Source: Elusimicrobia bacterium UBA5214 (GTDB lineage: Bacteria > Elusimicrobiota > UBA5214). Taken from it: a stretch of 13,189 nucleotides of DNA. A program made the position numbers and the translations under genes. Below, piece by piece: positions 1 through 7,695 of the stretch. The DNA lies in the NCBI GenBank assembly GCA_002412545.1, contig DHVG01000007.1:1-13189 (forward strand), written 5' to 3'. Position 1 is the first letter of the stretch. Every line of letters begins with the position of its first letter. The notes beneath the pieces are model-generated. The model was not told the DNA's origin. It made no database searches and worked only from the letters and a program-made list of their open reading frames with translations.

Positions 1-46
1 CTTTGAATAATATATGTTATCCAAACTTGAATTTCAAATTCATAAA

Positions 47-2365
47 TTACAAATCTACCCCCACTGAAAGAAAAGATAAATCTGATGTCATTGGATGAAG
101 TAAATGCTTCCTACTTCCTAATTTCAGAGTCAATATCTTGTGTTCACCTTTTTCTATGATATCTGCAAGTTTTTCAAAATTGACCAATTTTTTTTCATAA
201 AGGACAACAAAACCGCCTCCGGGGCCTGCCCCACTTGTTTTAGCTCCCAGAACCCCCTCAACTCCACATAGCGCACCTACCAACTCGTTTGCTTTCCTGC
301 TTGCTCTTCTCATCCCCGATAAAGTGAAATGATAGGCATTCATTAATTTCCCTACCCTTGTCCAGTCTAATTTACTTGTAAGTTCTAGGTATATTTCTTG
401 AGTAATTTTTGAAAGCGCTTCCATAATAGGCCTATCTTCGGGAAGAACCCCTCCAACACCCGCTTCAGTTGGTGGTGTTTCTCTGGCTTCTGGCAACAAT
501 GTCCTCGGCATATATGCTATCGCAAAATCTACATTGTCTCCTATACAGTCGTTTGCTCCTCTAAGTTTAAATTTTTCAAAAGTCCTTATTATTTCCTCCA
601 TTTTAATTTGAATATTCGGAATATAGTATTCACCTATCTTATCGTCAGGGAAAAAATCAAAAACCTGACCTTTTAGTCTTATCTCTTCTTCTTGTCTATT
701 GAATATACAAATTGGTTGAAATCTCCAAGGGACAAAACACGGAACAAGGCGTAGCCAACTTGCATCTGGATAACCAGCAGCCCACCAGAATGCTTGAGAC
801 AAATTAATTATCAACCTGCAAAACGAACTATTCCGCATAATTTGTTCAATTTCGGATATTCTCTTGCTTTCTTTTAAAAGCAGCGCACATATTGCAGAAA
901 TTATTGTGGAATGTACATTATCACCCAACCCAACTCCCTCTTCAAATTCACTATATACTGTAATGTCAAGACTGTAATTTTTGAGCAGAGAAAAGGGTTC
1001 TGTGTCTTGTTTGGTAAGTCTATTTCCCTGAAATAATGTTGCAATAGCAAATTTGAATCTGTCTGACATTGAAAACGAGTCCTTCCATTGCTTAGGAGTG
1101 AGTCCCTTCCAGTCTGAAATATACTTCGCAAGATAATCACCAGATTCTTCTACGTATTTGGCATTTCTACTGTCCGCTACAATATTAATAAACTCCCAAA
1201 CCTGTTTTACCCTTCCTTCAATGTTGGAACTATTTCGCCATTCATTCAGAAAGGGGTCATAACTAAAACATTTCATATCTATTTTGCCGCCTTTTACACT
1301 TTTTACCTTTTCTACTTTAACGTAGGTTCGTAAAGGTATAGTTAAATTCACCATCTCCCCGTTTATATAGCAACCATAGTCACCTGCTAGAATTACTGAA
1401 CCTGGTGAAGAAAAAAAGAGTCCTTTTTCCTGACTCCAGTCTTTGATAACATTAAAGCCACTCACTTCACTAGGTCTATTACCAACCTTTATAATTTTTT
1501 TCACTTCTTGAAGCAAAGTAGTTAAGAACACATCTGAAGTTGTTTGAACCCACCTTGCCTCCAATTGCTTTTCTTTCAGTTCCTTGATTCTGGAAGGCTC
1601 CCTGTTGTCAATCCAGTAAATCTTTAATTTCTTTTGGTCGATTAGGATTTTTTCAACGAGAGGCCAAACGTCGTTATCAGCTGCGCCATATCCAATAATT
1701 ATCAAACAGCCAGAATTCTTAATCGCACTTTGAACAAATTTGCCTTTCGGTGACTCTAGAGGAATTGGATTTAAAACTTCATCTATTGTTGTTATAAGAG
1801 TGTGAGGAAGATGAAATGTCCCATGTAGATTAGCACATATTAACGGTATCACTTCTCCATTTTCAAGTCTATTATATGATTCTTCAAAATCTCTCTCATT
1901 ATTTAATAGAAAATATTCCGTAAGTCCAGATCTCATAATATTCCTTTCAAACAATCCATCGAAATTTAAAGTGAGATAGAAAGTATAAAAACCCACTTTT
2001 GCCAATTGACTCAAGGCCTCATAACTGGCGGAAGTCCCGTTTACACTACAATATCGCGAAAGAACAGCAGCTAATCTTTTTAACGAGTAAGCACGGACAT
2101 ATTGCGCACACACGCTTTCTGGAAGAAACGTCTTAACTGTAAACTCGGGGTAGTTGTTTCTAAATTTCTCTTCTGCTTGTTGAGCCGGCAAATTGTACAT
2201 ATCTTCTAGTAATGTATTTTTAAGCTCATTCCATAATGGTACACCAGCACTTAAAGAAGTTCCTGCCCCTGTTAAGAAAACTGGATTCTTTCCTGCAGAT
2301 TTCCATATTTCCAAAATACAATCAATAATCTTGTCGATATCTTTTTCTTCTTCAATGTCGTTCAT
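47..2365 (-). CDS. SIR2-domain / GHMP-kinase-like fusion protein
   Basis: A single uninterrupted 772-residue protein with two recognisable halves. Residues about 10-290 form a SIR2-like Rossmann domain: GAGTS at 33-37 (NAD-binding loop), TLNFD at 132-136 with the Asn expected in the active site (N134), LHG with the catalytic-type His H181, and GYGAADNDV at 225-233. Zinc-finger cysteines of protein deacetylase sirtuins are not evident, which resembles SIR2 NADase effectors of phage defence. Residues about 315-770 resemble GHMP kinases: SPGSVILAGDY at 320-330 (motif 1), GVGLGDNV at 477-484 (motif 2 position), a mevalonate-kinase-like helix MNAYHFTLSGMRR at 675-687 and GAKTSGAGPGGG at 707-718 (motif 3). 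Motif 1 lacks the usual Lys, and motif 2 has DNV where SSA is common, so kinase activity is uncertain. The ATG follows the TAA of the upstream HAD gene with no gap, and the ribosome site GAGAGG lies 8 nt upstream inside that gene. The domain calls are strong; NAD+ cleavage and a role in defence are inferred. Confidence 0.85.
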   Translation of the reverse strand: MNDIEEEKDIDKIIDCILEIWKSAGKNPVFLTGAGTSLSAGVPLWNELKNTLLEDMYNLPAQQAEEKFRNNYPEFTVKTFLPESVCAQYVRAYSLKRLAAVLSRYCSVNGTSASYEALSQLAKVGFYTFYLTLNFDGLFERNIMRSGLTEYFLLNNERDFEESYNRLENGEVIPLICANLHGTFHLPHTLITTIDEVLNPIPLESPKGKFVQSAIKNSGCLIIIGYGAADNDVWPLVEKILIDQKKLKIYWIDNREPSRIKELKEKQLEARWVQTTSDVFLTTLLQEVKKIIKVGNRPSEVSGFNVIKDWSQEKGLFFSSPGSVILAGDYGCYINGEMVNLTIPLRTYVKVEKVKSVKGGKIDMKCFSYDPFLNEWRNSSNIEGRVKQVWEFINIVADSRNAKYVEESGDYLAKYISDWKGLTPKQWKDSFSMSDRFKFAIATLFQGNRLTKQDTEPFSLLKNYSLDITVYSEFEEGVGLGDNVHSTIISAICALLLKESKRISEIEQIMRNSSFCRLIINLSQAFWWAAGYPDASWLRLVPCFVPWRFQPICIFNRQEEEIRLKGQVFDFFPDDKIGEYYIPNIQIKMEEIIRTFEKFKLRGANDCIGDNVDFAIAYMPRTLLPEARETPPTEAGVGGVLPEDRPIMEALSKITQEIYLELTSKLDWTRVGKLMNAYHFTLSGMRRASRKANELVGALCGVEGVLGAKTSGAGPGGGFVVLYEKKLVNFEKLADIIEKGEHKILTLKLGSRKHLLHPMTSDLSFLSVGVDL

Positions 2366-3148
2366 TTATTTTACCTCTCTATTTATTCTACGTATGATTT
2401 TTTGTATTTCTCTTATATCACTAATTATGTAGTCGGCTTGTGCTCTTTTAAGTGTGTGTAAAGTACCCATACCAGATAATACTCCTATAGTTATAAGTCC
2501 CTTACTCTTACCAGACTTGATATCTAAAGCAGAATCTCCAACGAAAACAACTTCTTTTTTGGTAACGTTAAAGTATCGGAGCAAAGGATTCACATCCTTA
2601 GTTTCAGGTTCATCATAGGGGGGAGCTTGTATTTTTTCAAACAAACTTTCTAATTGTAACGCTTTCAGTATTTTTTCAACCGAAGATATTCTTCTATTGC
2701 TCAGCAAAGCTAAATGGAATCCTTTTTTTCGCAATTGATGCAATGTTTCGGGAATATTTTTACATGGTGGGTAACGACTTTCATCGTAGTTATAAAGCGA
2801 TTCTTCTAGGAAAAAACCTAGTTTTGCACATAACTTTTCATATTTAGAATTATCCCTACTGATTTTCTTGATTATTTTATCTAGCGCAGAAGACGGGTTA
2901 GAAGAATGTAGAATTTTTTTTGGGTCCGTCTTTGTATGGAACAGAGCAATTAAAGCTTTAGCAATATTCCATCTTGAATTGTATTTTTCAAGAGAAGCCA
3001 GTTCATTTGAAATTCTAAGCGAATATGGGAACTCATCCAATCTATGAGTTAAACCTAGATAGAAGAAACCGGCTTTGTAATGTTCCCATAATACATCCAT
3101 CGAATACCAGATCGTCCCTCCGCCATCAAAAATAATGATTTTTATCAT
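2366..3148 (-). CDS. HAD-superfamily hydrolase-like protein with altered motif I
   Basis: A 260-residue protein with the HAD layout. Motif I is FDGGGTIW (D8 would be the nucleophile), followed by a helical cap insert at about 15-125. Motif II is LLSNRR (S150), motif III contains K184, and motif IV is VGDSALD (D205, D209). It most resembles the phosphoglycolate-phosphatase / GmhB-type branch. The second Asp of DxDGT, the usual general acid/base of HAD phosphatases, is Gly (G10). Haloacid dehalogenases and phosphonatases also lack this Asp, so the reaction may not be ordinary phosphate-ester hydrolysis, or the protein may be regulatory. The start is supported by GAGGAG 7 nt upstream. Its stop codon touches the ATG of the SIR2-GHMP gene, implying coupled translation and a shared task. 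Substrate unknown. Confidence 0.85.
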   Translation of the reverse strand: MIKIIIFDGGGTIWYSMDVLWEHYKAGFFYLGLTHRLDEFPYSLRISNELASLEKYNSRWNIAKALIALFHTKTDPKKILHSSNPSSALDKIIKKISRDNSKYEKLCAKLGFFLEESLYNYDESRYPPCKNIPETLHQLRKKGFHLALLSNRRISSVEKILKALQLESLFEKIQAPPYDEPETKDVNPLLRYFNVTKKEVVFVGDSALDIKSGKSKGLITIGVLSGMGTLHTLKRAQADYIISDIREIQKIIRRINREVK

Positions 3149-3213
3149 ATTTCTTTCTCCTCACGGTTGACAGCAAAGATTTGCACAATTCCCTTAAGAG
3201 GATTTGGACATTA

Positions 3214-3966
3214 CTAATTTGGTTTCCACAAGGGGATTTCAGAAAATGTCATTGTTCCAGCTATCCCATGTTTTTTAATAAAATTTTTGTGCTCAGGATT
3301 GTCAGAATCAAGGATTTCACATTTTTCATGATTAGGTTTGTTCTCATCAAATTTATTGTTTTTATGTGTTACAATTTCCATTGACCCGTCCTTCCCAATC
3401 TTCCACTCTGAATGTATAAATTGCTTATCCTTAGCACAATTTATACCAATGCCTAAACGAATCAAATCATATTTCTTATTAGGCACGTAGATAAGAAAAT
3501 CACTTGAGATTTCCTCATCCGGCTCAAGCCACCAGCCCTCATCAAATAGCGAACCACCGCAAATAAATTTCGAACTTCCCTCTCTATAATATCGCGGGAT
3601 ATGTTTATGACTTTTTATTTTGGTTTCTATTTCTTTAGCATATGCTAAATCATCACTTGGATTTTTGATTGCCTCAATGTTAACTCCTTTAACGCTATAT
3701 CCAGATGCCAAGATCCATGTTTTTGATTTACTTCTATTGTGCATTTTTACTTTCGCTCTAAGTGCAGTAACAGAATTTTTTTGCCCTACTTCTTCCAAAG
3801 AAACCGATAGCACTATCTGCGAATGCATTGCTGGTACCAAAATTTTGGCTTGCAGCACATAGTGATAAAACGTCAGACCACCTACCACCGTGAGCACAAG
3901 AGATTGAAAAATTCCCAGATAGTCTCTAATTGACTTGACAATCAATTTTTTTCGTCTTGTACACAT
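3214..3966 (-). CDS. single-pass membrane protein of unknown function
   Basis: A 250-residue protein that I do not recognise. A basic N-terminus (CTRRKK) is followed by one predicted transmembrane helix at about residues 17-39 and a roughly 200-residue soluble domain. That domain alternates short hydrophobic stretches with polar turns, suggesting beta structure, and has a Trp/Gly/Cys-rich segment (ICGGSLFDEGWWLEPDEE at about 139-156). The positive N-terminus points to an N-in, C-out topology, with the large domain outside the cytoplasm. The ribosome site upstream of ATG 3966 is weak; an in-frame TTG seven codons downstream is an alternative start. It lies 40 nt downstream of the DUF6765-like gene and 65 nt upstream of the HAD gene, both on the same strand, so co-transcription is likely. 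Confidence 0.7.
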   Translation of the reverse strand: MCTRRKKLIVKSIRDYLGIFQSLVLTVVGGLTFYHYVLQAKILVPAMHSQIVLSVSLEEVGQKNSVTALRAKVKMHNRSKSKTWILASGYSVKGVNIEAIKNPSDDLAYAKEIETKIKSHKHIPRYYREGSSKFICGGSLFDEGWWLEPDEEISSDFLIYVPNKKYDLIRLGIGINCAKDKQFIHSEWKIGKDGSMEIVTHKNNKFDENKPNHEKCEILDSDNPEHKNFIKKHGIAGTMTFSEIPLWKPN

Positions 3967-4006
3967 AGTTCTGTCAGGACACTACCGCAGAGGCAAATGG
4001 TTCTTT

Positions 4007-4996
4007 TTACAGATTCTCTAGTTCCATTTTCTGGAAAGTATTAAGCAATATGTTCTTTGCTGCTTTTTGATGTTTTTTAACTGCCTCTTGAAAATTAAAC
4101 CAGTGACTTTGCTTATAATTACCCCTCCATTCATAATTCCATTTGAAAAAACCTATCTTCCTTCTAATAGCTTCGTTAAACCAAGCGTTCTCTTCATAAT
4201 CAATGAAATTTTCTCCAATTATGGATCTACAAAGAGATTTGTAGCGAGATATGCGGTTGTCCTTTTGCTCATTCGTTTCGTCGTAATCTCCAATAGCTTT
4301 GTCAATTTCAGCAATTACACTATTTTTGTTTTGATATGTTATGCTTGTTGTGGAACTTGGACCAATGTAGTTATGGTATACTTGAAATAGATGTCCGGCG
4401 GCTTTAAGAAAACGTTTTTTGTTATCAATACTAGATTGACTTGGAACAAGACGCGCATCCTCCCACAGTAAACCGGGCCAATCCGGGTTATGTTTGGCAT
4501 CAGCATGTCCAATATCAGGTATAGCCTCCTCAAGAATTCCTTTCATAGAATTAAAGGAATCGTAGTAACCCACAAAGTTCTGATGCGCAAATGTATCTGA
4601 ATACATGTGAGTCGCAATTCCTATTCGGTATAGGTCTTTCGAATCAAGGGCTTCCTGTAAAAGTCTTTGTGCGTTTTGATTGGCAGGTATTGTATTAAGA
4701 AGATGGAGTTTGCCGTCGCGGCGATTTGCAAAGTTACCCATAATATCATCGGTCGTACCAGGCATGAAATGAAAAATCGGATAAATGCGCATAAGTTCTT
4801 TCTTCGGTTTCAGGATATTTGCTGTTTGGCTTATATAATTGCTATATACATTGGGAGAACCTATGCTGATTTCCAATATCGCGCTATTGCTGTCCGTGTA
4901 TTGGGAAGAATAAGCGATTATGTAAGCTTCATCTGGTTTGAACCCTGACCTCAAGGCAATAACATAAGTTATGTAATAATGAAATTCAATATCCAT
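4007..4996 (-). CDS. DUF6765-like protein, zinc phospholipase C / P1-nuclease-type fold
   Basis: A 329-residue protein starting MDIEFHYYITYVIALRSGF, which matches what I know of the DUF6765 family, also by its tract ATHMYSDTFAHQNFVGYYD at 128-146. Its His and Asp residues follow the metal-ligand pattern of zinc-dependent phospholipase C and S1/P1 nuclease: H6 in helix 1, D35, H76, then HxxxDxxxH at 130-138 and a His/Asp-rich GHADAKHNPD at 163-172. There is no signal peptide, so it is predicted to be cytoplasmic, unlike secreted PLC or P1 enzymes. The start is set by AGGAAGGGG just upstream of ATG 4996. The C-terminal third (about 230-329) is helical and basic and has no motif I recognise. Enzymatic activity and substrate are unproven. 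It sits one small ORF downstream of another protein with the same type of motif. Confidence 0.8.
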   Translation of the reverse strand: MDIEFHYYITYVIALRSGFKPDEAYIIAYSSQYTDSNSAILEISIGSPNVYSNYISQTANILKPKKELMRIYPIFHFMPGTTDDIMGNFANRRDGKLHLLNTIPANQNAQRLLQEALDSKDLYRIGIATHMYSDTFAHQNFVGYYDSFNSMKGILEEAIPDIGHADAKHNPDWPGLLWEDARLVPSQSSIDNKKRFLKAAGHLFQVYHNYIGPSSTTSITYQNKNSVIAEIDKAIGDYDETNEQKDNRISRYKSLCRSIIGENFIDYEENAWFNEAIRRKIGFFKWNYEWRGNYKQSHWFNFQEAVKKHQKAAKNILLNTFQKMELENL

Positions 4997-5009
4997 TTCC
5001 CCTTCCTAG

Positions 5010-5198
5010 TTACAAAAACGCAATGTCATCTCGGAGCAATTTTGTTGGCAATAACGTTTGAACTTCTAAATCCAAGCGCATCACTGTTCTAAAAAAACAG
5101 AATTTGAAAAAAACTTTCAATGGGTCTTCCCTTTTCAACCTTTCAAGTCTTGTCATTTTTGAAGGATTATCTTTTCCGATTTTCTTAAAGAGTAACAT
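5010..5198 (-). CDS. possible small basic protein (62 aa)
   Basis: A short ORF between the two PLC-fold genes. The ATG at 5198 is preceded by AAGGAAG at 9-nt spacing; a TTG two codons upstream is also in frame but too close to that site. The product is basic with an aromatic central stretch (VFFKFCFFR) and has no family I recognise. Its stop codon lies 13 nt before the ATG of the DUF6765-like gene, and the ribosome site of that gene fits in the gap. This placement in a tightly packed cluster and the good ribosome site argue for a real gene, possibly coupling translation to its neighbour. Short length and lack of recognised homology keep the call tentative. Confidence 0.45.
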   Translation of the reverse strand: MLLFKKIGKDNPSKMTRLERLKREDPLKVFFKFCFFRTVMRLDLEVQTLLPTKLLRDDIAFL

Positions 5199-5277
5199 AT
5201 TCAAATGCTTCCTTGACTCGTTTCTCTATGACCTTTATTTGCGTTTATTTGGCTCCCTAAGTAACGCACAAACGAAT

Positions 5278-6012
5278 TCATACAAGTGTAACCATCTTAC
5301 TAAAATTTAGCATTTTATCGTGATAAGCCAAATAATCAGCAAGATTTTGTGCCAGGTCAAGAATCACTTCCTGGCCAAGCGATTTCCCTTTCCCTTTTAG
5401 AATTGAACCTCTTGACCTATAGATATTGAGTAAGTCGCAATTTCTGGCATATTTTTCTTCTACAAATTTTTTCGCCCATCTGTAAATATCCTTGATTTGT
5501 TTTATCCTTCCAAACTTGATTTTTTTCTTATCATAGAGCTTCTCCCACACCTTGTCAAAATCCTTCTCAATTTTTGCATGTTCCTTATCGTTCCAACCTG
5601 CTACCGTATGAGGAGGCGTGCTGAAATCTATCACCCAATGAATACTCTTTGCAAGTTCTATTGCACAAGTTCTTATTTCTTCCTCGACCTTCCATTCTTT
5701 CACGTCACGTGAATCATACTTCAAGCGTGCAATGACAGTGCCTTGGTCCGGCTTTTTTCCAATGAATTTAATCCTGAAGGTCTTCCCAATCTTTTCGAGT
5801 TTGTAAGAATGGTCGTTTTTCTGCTTTGAGGAATGTTTTTTATTATCAGGCATGTCCATCCATTCCTTCAACCATTTTTCCTTTATTGCCTTGTCTTTCT
5901 TTTCCTTCCATCCCTGCTTTGCCGTTCCTTCAACCAAGAATTTCAACAAATTGGGATTTGGATAATCTTCAAGTAATTGAAAAGCCAGTTCTTTGTGAAT
6001 TTTTGCGTGCAT
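5278..6012 (-). CDS. cytoplasmic protein with zinc phospholipase C / S1-P1 nuclease-type metal motif
   Basis: A 244-residue protein starting MHAKIHKELA, with no signal peptide. The core IHWVIDFSTPPH at 124-135 gives HxxxDxxxxxH (H125, D129, H135), the exact spacing of the zinc ligands H118/D122/H128 in Bacillus cereus phospholipase C and H116/D120/H126 in P1 nuclease. Ten residues later HAKIE gives HxxxE (H145, E149), like H142/E146 of phospholipase C. H2 or H6 and one of D56/H60/H68 could supply the remaining ligands. A trinuclear zinc site is therefore likely, but the substrate (phosphodiester, lipid or nucleic acid) cannot be told. Lysine is abundant, especially at 36-80 and 150-190. The start has GGAGG a few bases upstream. 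It begins 15 nt after the stop of the four-helix membrane gene. Confidence 0.75.
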   Translation of the reverse strand: MHAKIHKELAFQLLEDYPNPNLLKFLVEGTAKQGWKEKKDKAIKEKWLKEWMDMPDNKKHSSKQKNDHSYKLEKIGKTFRIKFIGKKPDQGTVIARLKYDSRDVKEWKVEEEIRTCAIELAKSIHWVIDFSTPPHTVAGWNDKEHAKIEKDFDKVWEKLYDKKKIKFGRIKQIKDIYRWAKKFVEEKYARNCDLLNIYRSRGSILKGKGKSLGQEVILDLAQNLADYLAYHDKMLNFSKMVTLV

Positions 6013-6027
6013 TCCATTCCTCCAAAT

Positions 6028-6474
6028 TCATTTTGCATTACTGCTACTTTGTCCTTTTTCTTCTTTCTTTGTTTCCAAGTACTTTTCTACACTGCGCGAA
6101 CCGAAATAAAACACAACGATGATTCCTATTATGTAGGTGAAATGTCCTACTACCGTCTTTGCTAACTCGCTATCGGAAACTGACAATTTCGGAGAAAGAA
6201 CCCAAGACAAAACGACGAAGTAAACCACAATGGAAGAAGCTGCCAAGGATTTCCTCAGTTCGCCTGTTGAAAGTTCTGAACTTTCCGAGAGGAAATTGGT
6301 GAGGACGAGCATACCTAGCAAGGTGATTATGCCCACGCAAGCCATACAAAAGAAAACACGATGTATCATTGTGAGTATTGAAACATCAATAAGCGCGATG
6401 ACAAGTGCGACCAAAACGGAAATTCTCCACTTTCTTTCTGTCCAATTTTCTGATGACCCAATTTCTTCTGGCAT
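6028..6474 (-). CDS. four-helix integral membrane protein of unknown function
   Basis: A 148-residue protein. I chose ATG 6474 because AAAGGAGGA lies 6 nt upstream; a TTG ten codons earlier (6504) would bury that ribosome site inside the gene. Predicted transmembrane helices lie at about residues 18-37, 41-60, 76-95 and 108-126, with a hydrophilic N-terminus and a charged, Ser/Lys-rich C-terminal tail (140-148). The last helix ends in FYFGSRSVEKYLE, a membrane-edge pattern also common in small phage and envelope proteins, which is not diagnostic. No function can be assigned. It sits between the secreted protein and the cytoplasmic PLC-fold gene and is probably in the same transcript. Confidence 0.7.
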   Translation of the reverse strand: MPEEIGSSENWTERKWRISVLVALVIALIDVSILTMIHRVFFCMACVGIITLLGMLVLTNFLSESSELSTGELRKSLAASSIVVYFVVLSWVLSPKLSVSDSELAKTVVGHFTYIIGIIVVFYFGSRSVEKYLETKKEEKGQSSSNAK

Positions 6475-6518
6475 TTTTGTCCTCCTTTTATTCGTTACGT
6501 TCAACTTCTATTTAGATG

Positions 6519-7319
6519 CTACTCTCGCTGCTTGAAGATTCCAATAAGAAAATCTATGGTGTCTTTTGATACAATTGCAAAAAACAAGCATTTCTTTTTG
6601 GTTGCGTAGCCAAACTGCAATACTTTGTAAACAGACAATCCAATTCCTACTTCTTTAAATTCAAGAAAATGCTCATCAGAAGGAACGAGGTTGATGGCAA
6701 GAGACATGTTTTCCCAAAATCGTGTGCGGCATTTTACACCAGCCAAAAAAGAAAACTGAGATGAAACTATTAATTTCTTGCCGTCAGTGTTGTATTCAAG
6801 AAAAAAAGGATAGGCAATGAATCTGGGGGAGAAACCAAGTTTTTTGACACGAAATGTGTAGGTTGTATCTGAAGGAGGCTCTCCACTTTCTTGTGGATTG
6901 AAAATTGAAACGATAATTATACTATCCTCCTCAAAATCACTCATTTTTAATTCGGTACTTGGAGGTATAAATGAGCCTGACGGATTGTTTCTGTTAAATT
7001 TACCTTCTAATGAGATAGCTGAAAAATTTGACAAAGGTATTTCTTTCTCTTTTTTCTTGACTTTCTTCACTACTCTTATTTGAACCGGGATGTTATCCTC
7101 TCTAATCTTATTGGTAAAACTAATTATTAGTTTACTTCTTGTGTCTATGATGTTCTCTATCCACTTTCTTGCTTCAATCTCTTTCCCTTCCTTAGTAACC
7201 TCCTTGAGAGAAAAATCATCAGGGCTTGATATGAATCTCGCATTTGCCACATTTACAAAAAAGAAAATCAAGAAAATAGGTGTAAAGGCAACTCTGACTA
7301 GTTTGTCCCATGTAGACAT
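6519..7319 (-). CDS. exported protein, possibly a small outer-membrane beta-barrel
   Basis: A 266-residue protein with a clear Sec signal peptide: a basic start, a hydrophobic core AFTPIFLIFFFVNV at 11-24, and likely cleavage after ANA at about residue 27. The N-terminal half (30-170) is charged and beta-rich, including a lysine run (VKKVKKKEKE). The C-terminal part (about 175-266) shows alternating hydrophobic and polar strands with Gly and aromatic residues, for example LAGVKCRTRFWENMSLAINL and KEVGIGLSVYKVLQFGYAT, which resemble strands of small outer-membrane barrels. That assignment is inferred. The start is fixed by AAGGAGG 8 nt upstream. The gene begins 22 nt after the thioredoxin-like gene. 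Confidence 0.75.
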   Translation of the reverse strand: MSTWDKLVRVAFTPIFLIFFFVNVANARFISSPDDFSLKEVTKEGKEIEARKWIENIIDTRSKLIISFTNKIREDNIPVQIRVVKKVKKKEKEIPLSNFSAISLEGKFNRNNPSGSFIPPSTELKMSDFEEDSIIIVSIFNPQESGEPPSDTTYTFRVKKLGFSPRFIAYPFFLEYNTDGKKLIVSSQFSFLAGVKCRTRFWENMSLAINLVPSDEHFLEFKEVGIGLSVYKVLQFGYATKKKCLFFAIVSKDTIDFLIGIFKQRE

Positions 7320-7341
7320 TTTATTATCCTCCTTTCGAATT

Positions 7342-7695
7342 TCAATTTGTATTCCCGGCGATAGTGCTTATAATTCTTTCAACTTTTTCTTTTGATGGGT
7401 TAATCATCTTTTGAATTACATTACCCTTACTGTCGTAAGCAACTACAAGGGGGAAATTGCGCTTGGGATCAATTGAGTCAAACAGGTCATCTAATTCCTT
7501 ATTATCATCTGTGTTCACACTCCGGAAGTTTATGCCAGAATAGTTGCTGTCCAAATTTATCATAATTTGATTAATTTCCAATTTTTCGCTCTGTGATGGA
7601 AACTGGTTACAGAAAAAGACGACTACCATTGGTTTGCCAATTTTTTTCAATTCTTCGAATTCATTGGCATTCTTAATACTGGCATAGTTCCCCAT
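7342..7695 (-). CDS. thioredoxin-fold protein lacking the CxxC motif
   Basis: A 117-residue protein with thioredoxin-fold order: an N-terminal helix, the strand PMVVVFFC at 22-29, a long helix, the strand INFRSVNTDD at 55-64, the cis-proline region NFPLVVAYD at 80-88 (P82), and a final strand-turn-helix (GNVIQKMINPSKEKVERII). The active-site CxxC is absent: the equivalent stretch reads CNQFPS, leaving only C29. A disulfide-reductase role is therefore unlikely; binding or scaffold roles, or single-Cys chemistry, are possible. There is no signal peptide. The ATG touches the TAA of the receiver gene, and its ribosome site AAGGAGGTG lies within the end of that gene, so the two should be translationally coupled. 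Confidence 0.75.
   Translation of the reverse strand: MGNYASIKNANEFEELKKIGKPMVVVFFCNQFPSQSEKLEINQIMINLDSNYSGINFRSVNTDDNKELDDLFDSIDPKRNFPLVVAYDSKGNVIQKMINPSKEKVERIISTIAGNTN

Noticed and set aside
28..42. Palindrome TGAATTT-C-AAATTCA just after the SIR2-GHMP stop codon, as a terminator.
   Set aside because: The stem is almost all A-T pairs with a one-base loop and no T tract, so it is unlikely to terminate transcription.
47..1000. A classical protein deacetylase sirtuin for the SIR2 half of the fusion.
   Set aside because: The zinc-binding Cys pairs of deacetylase sirtuins are not visible in the N-terminal domain, and the overall motif pattern better fits the SIR2_2-type effector group.
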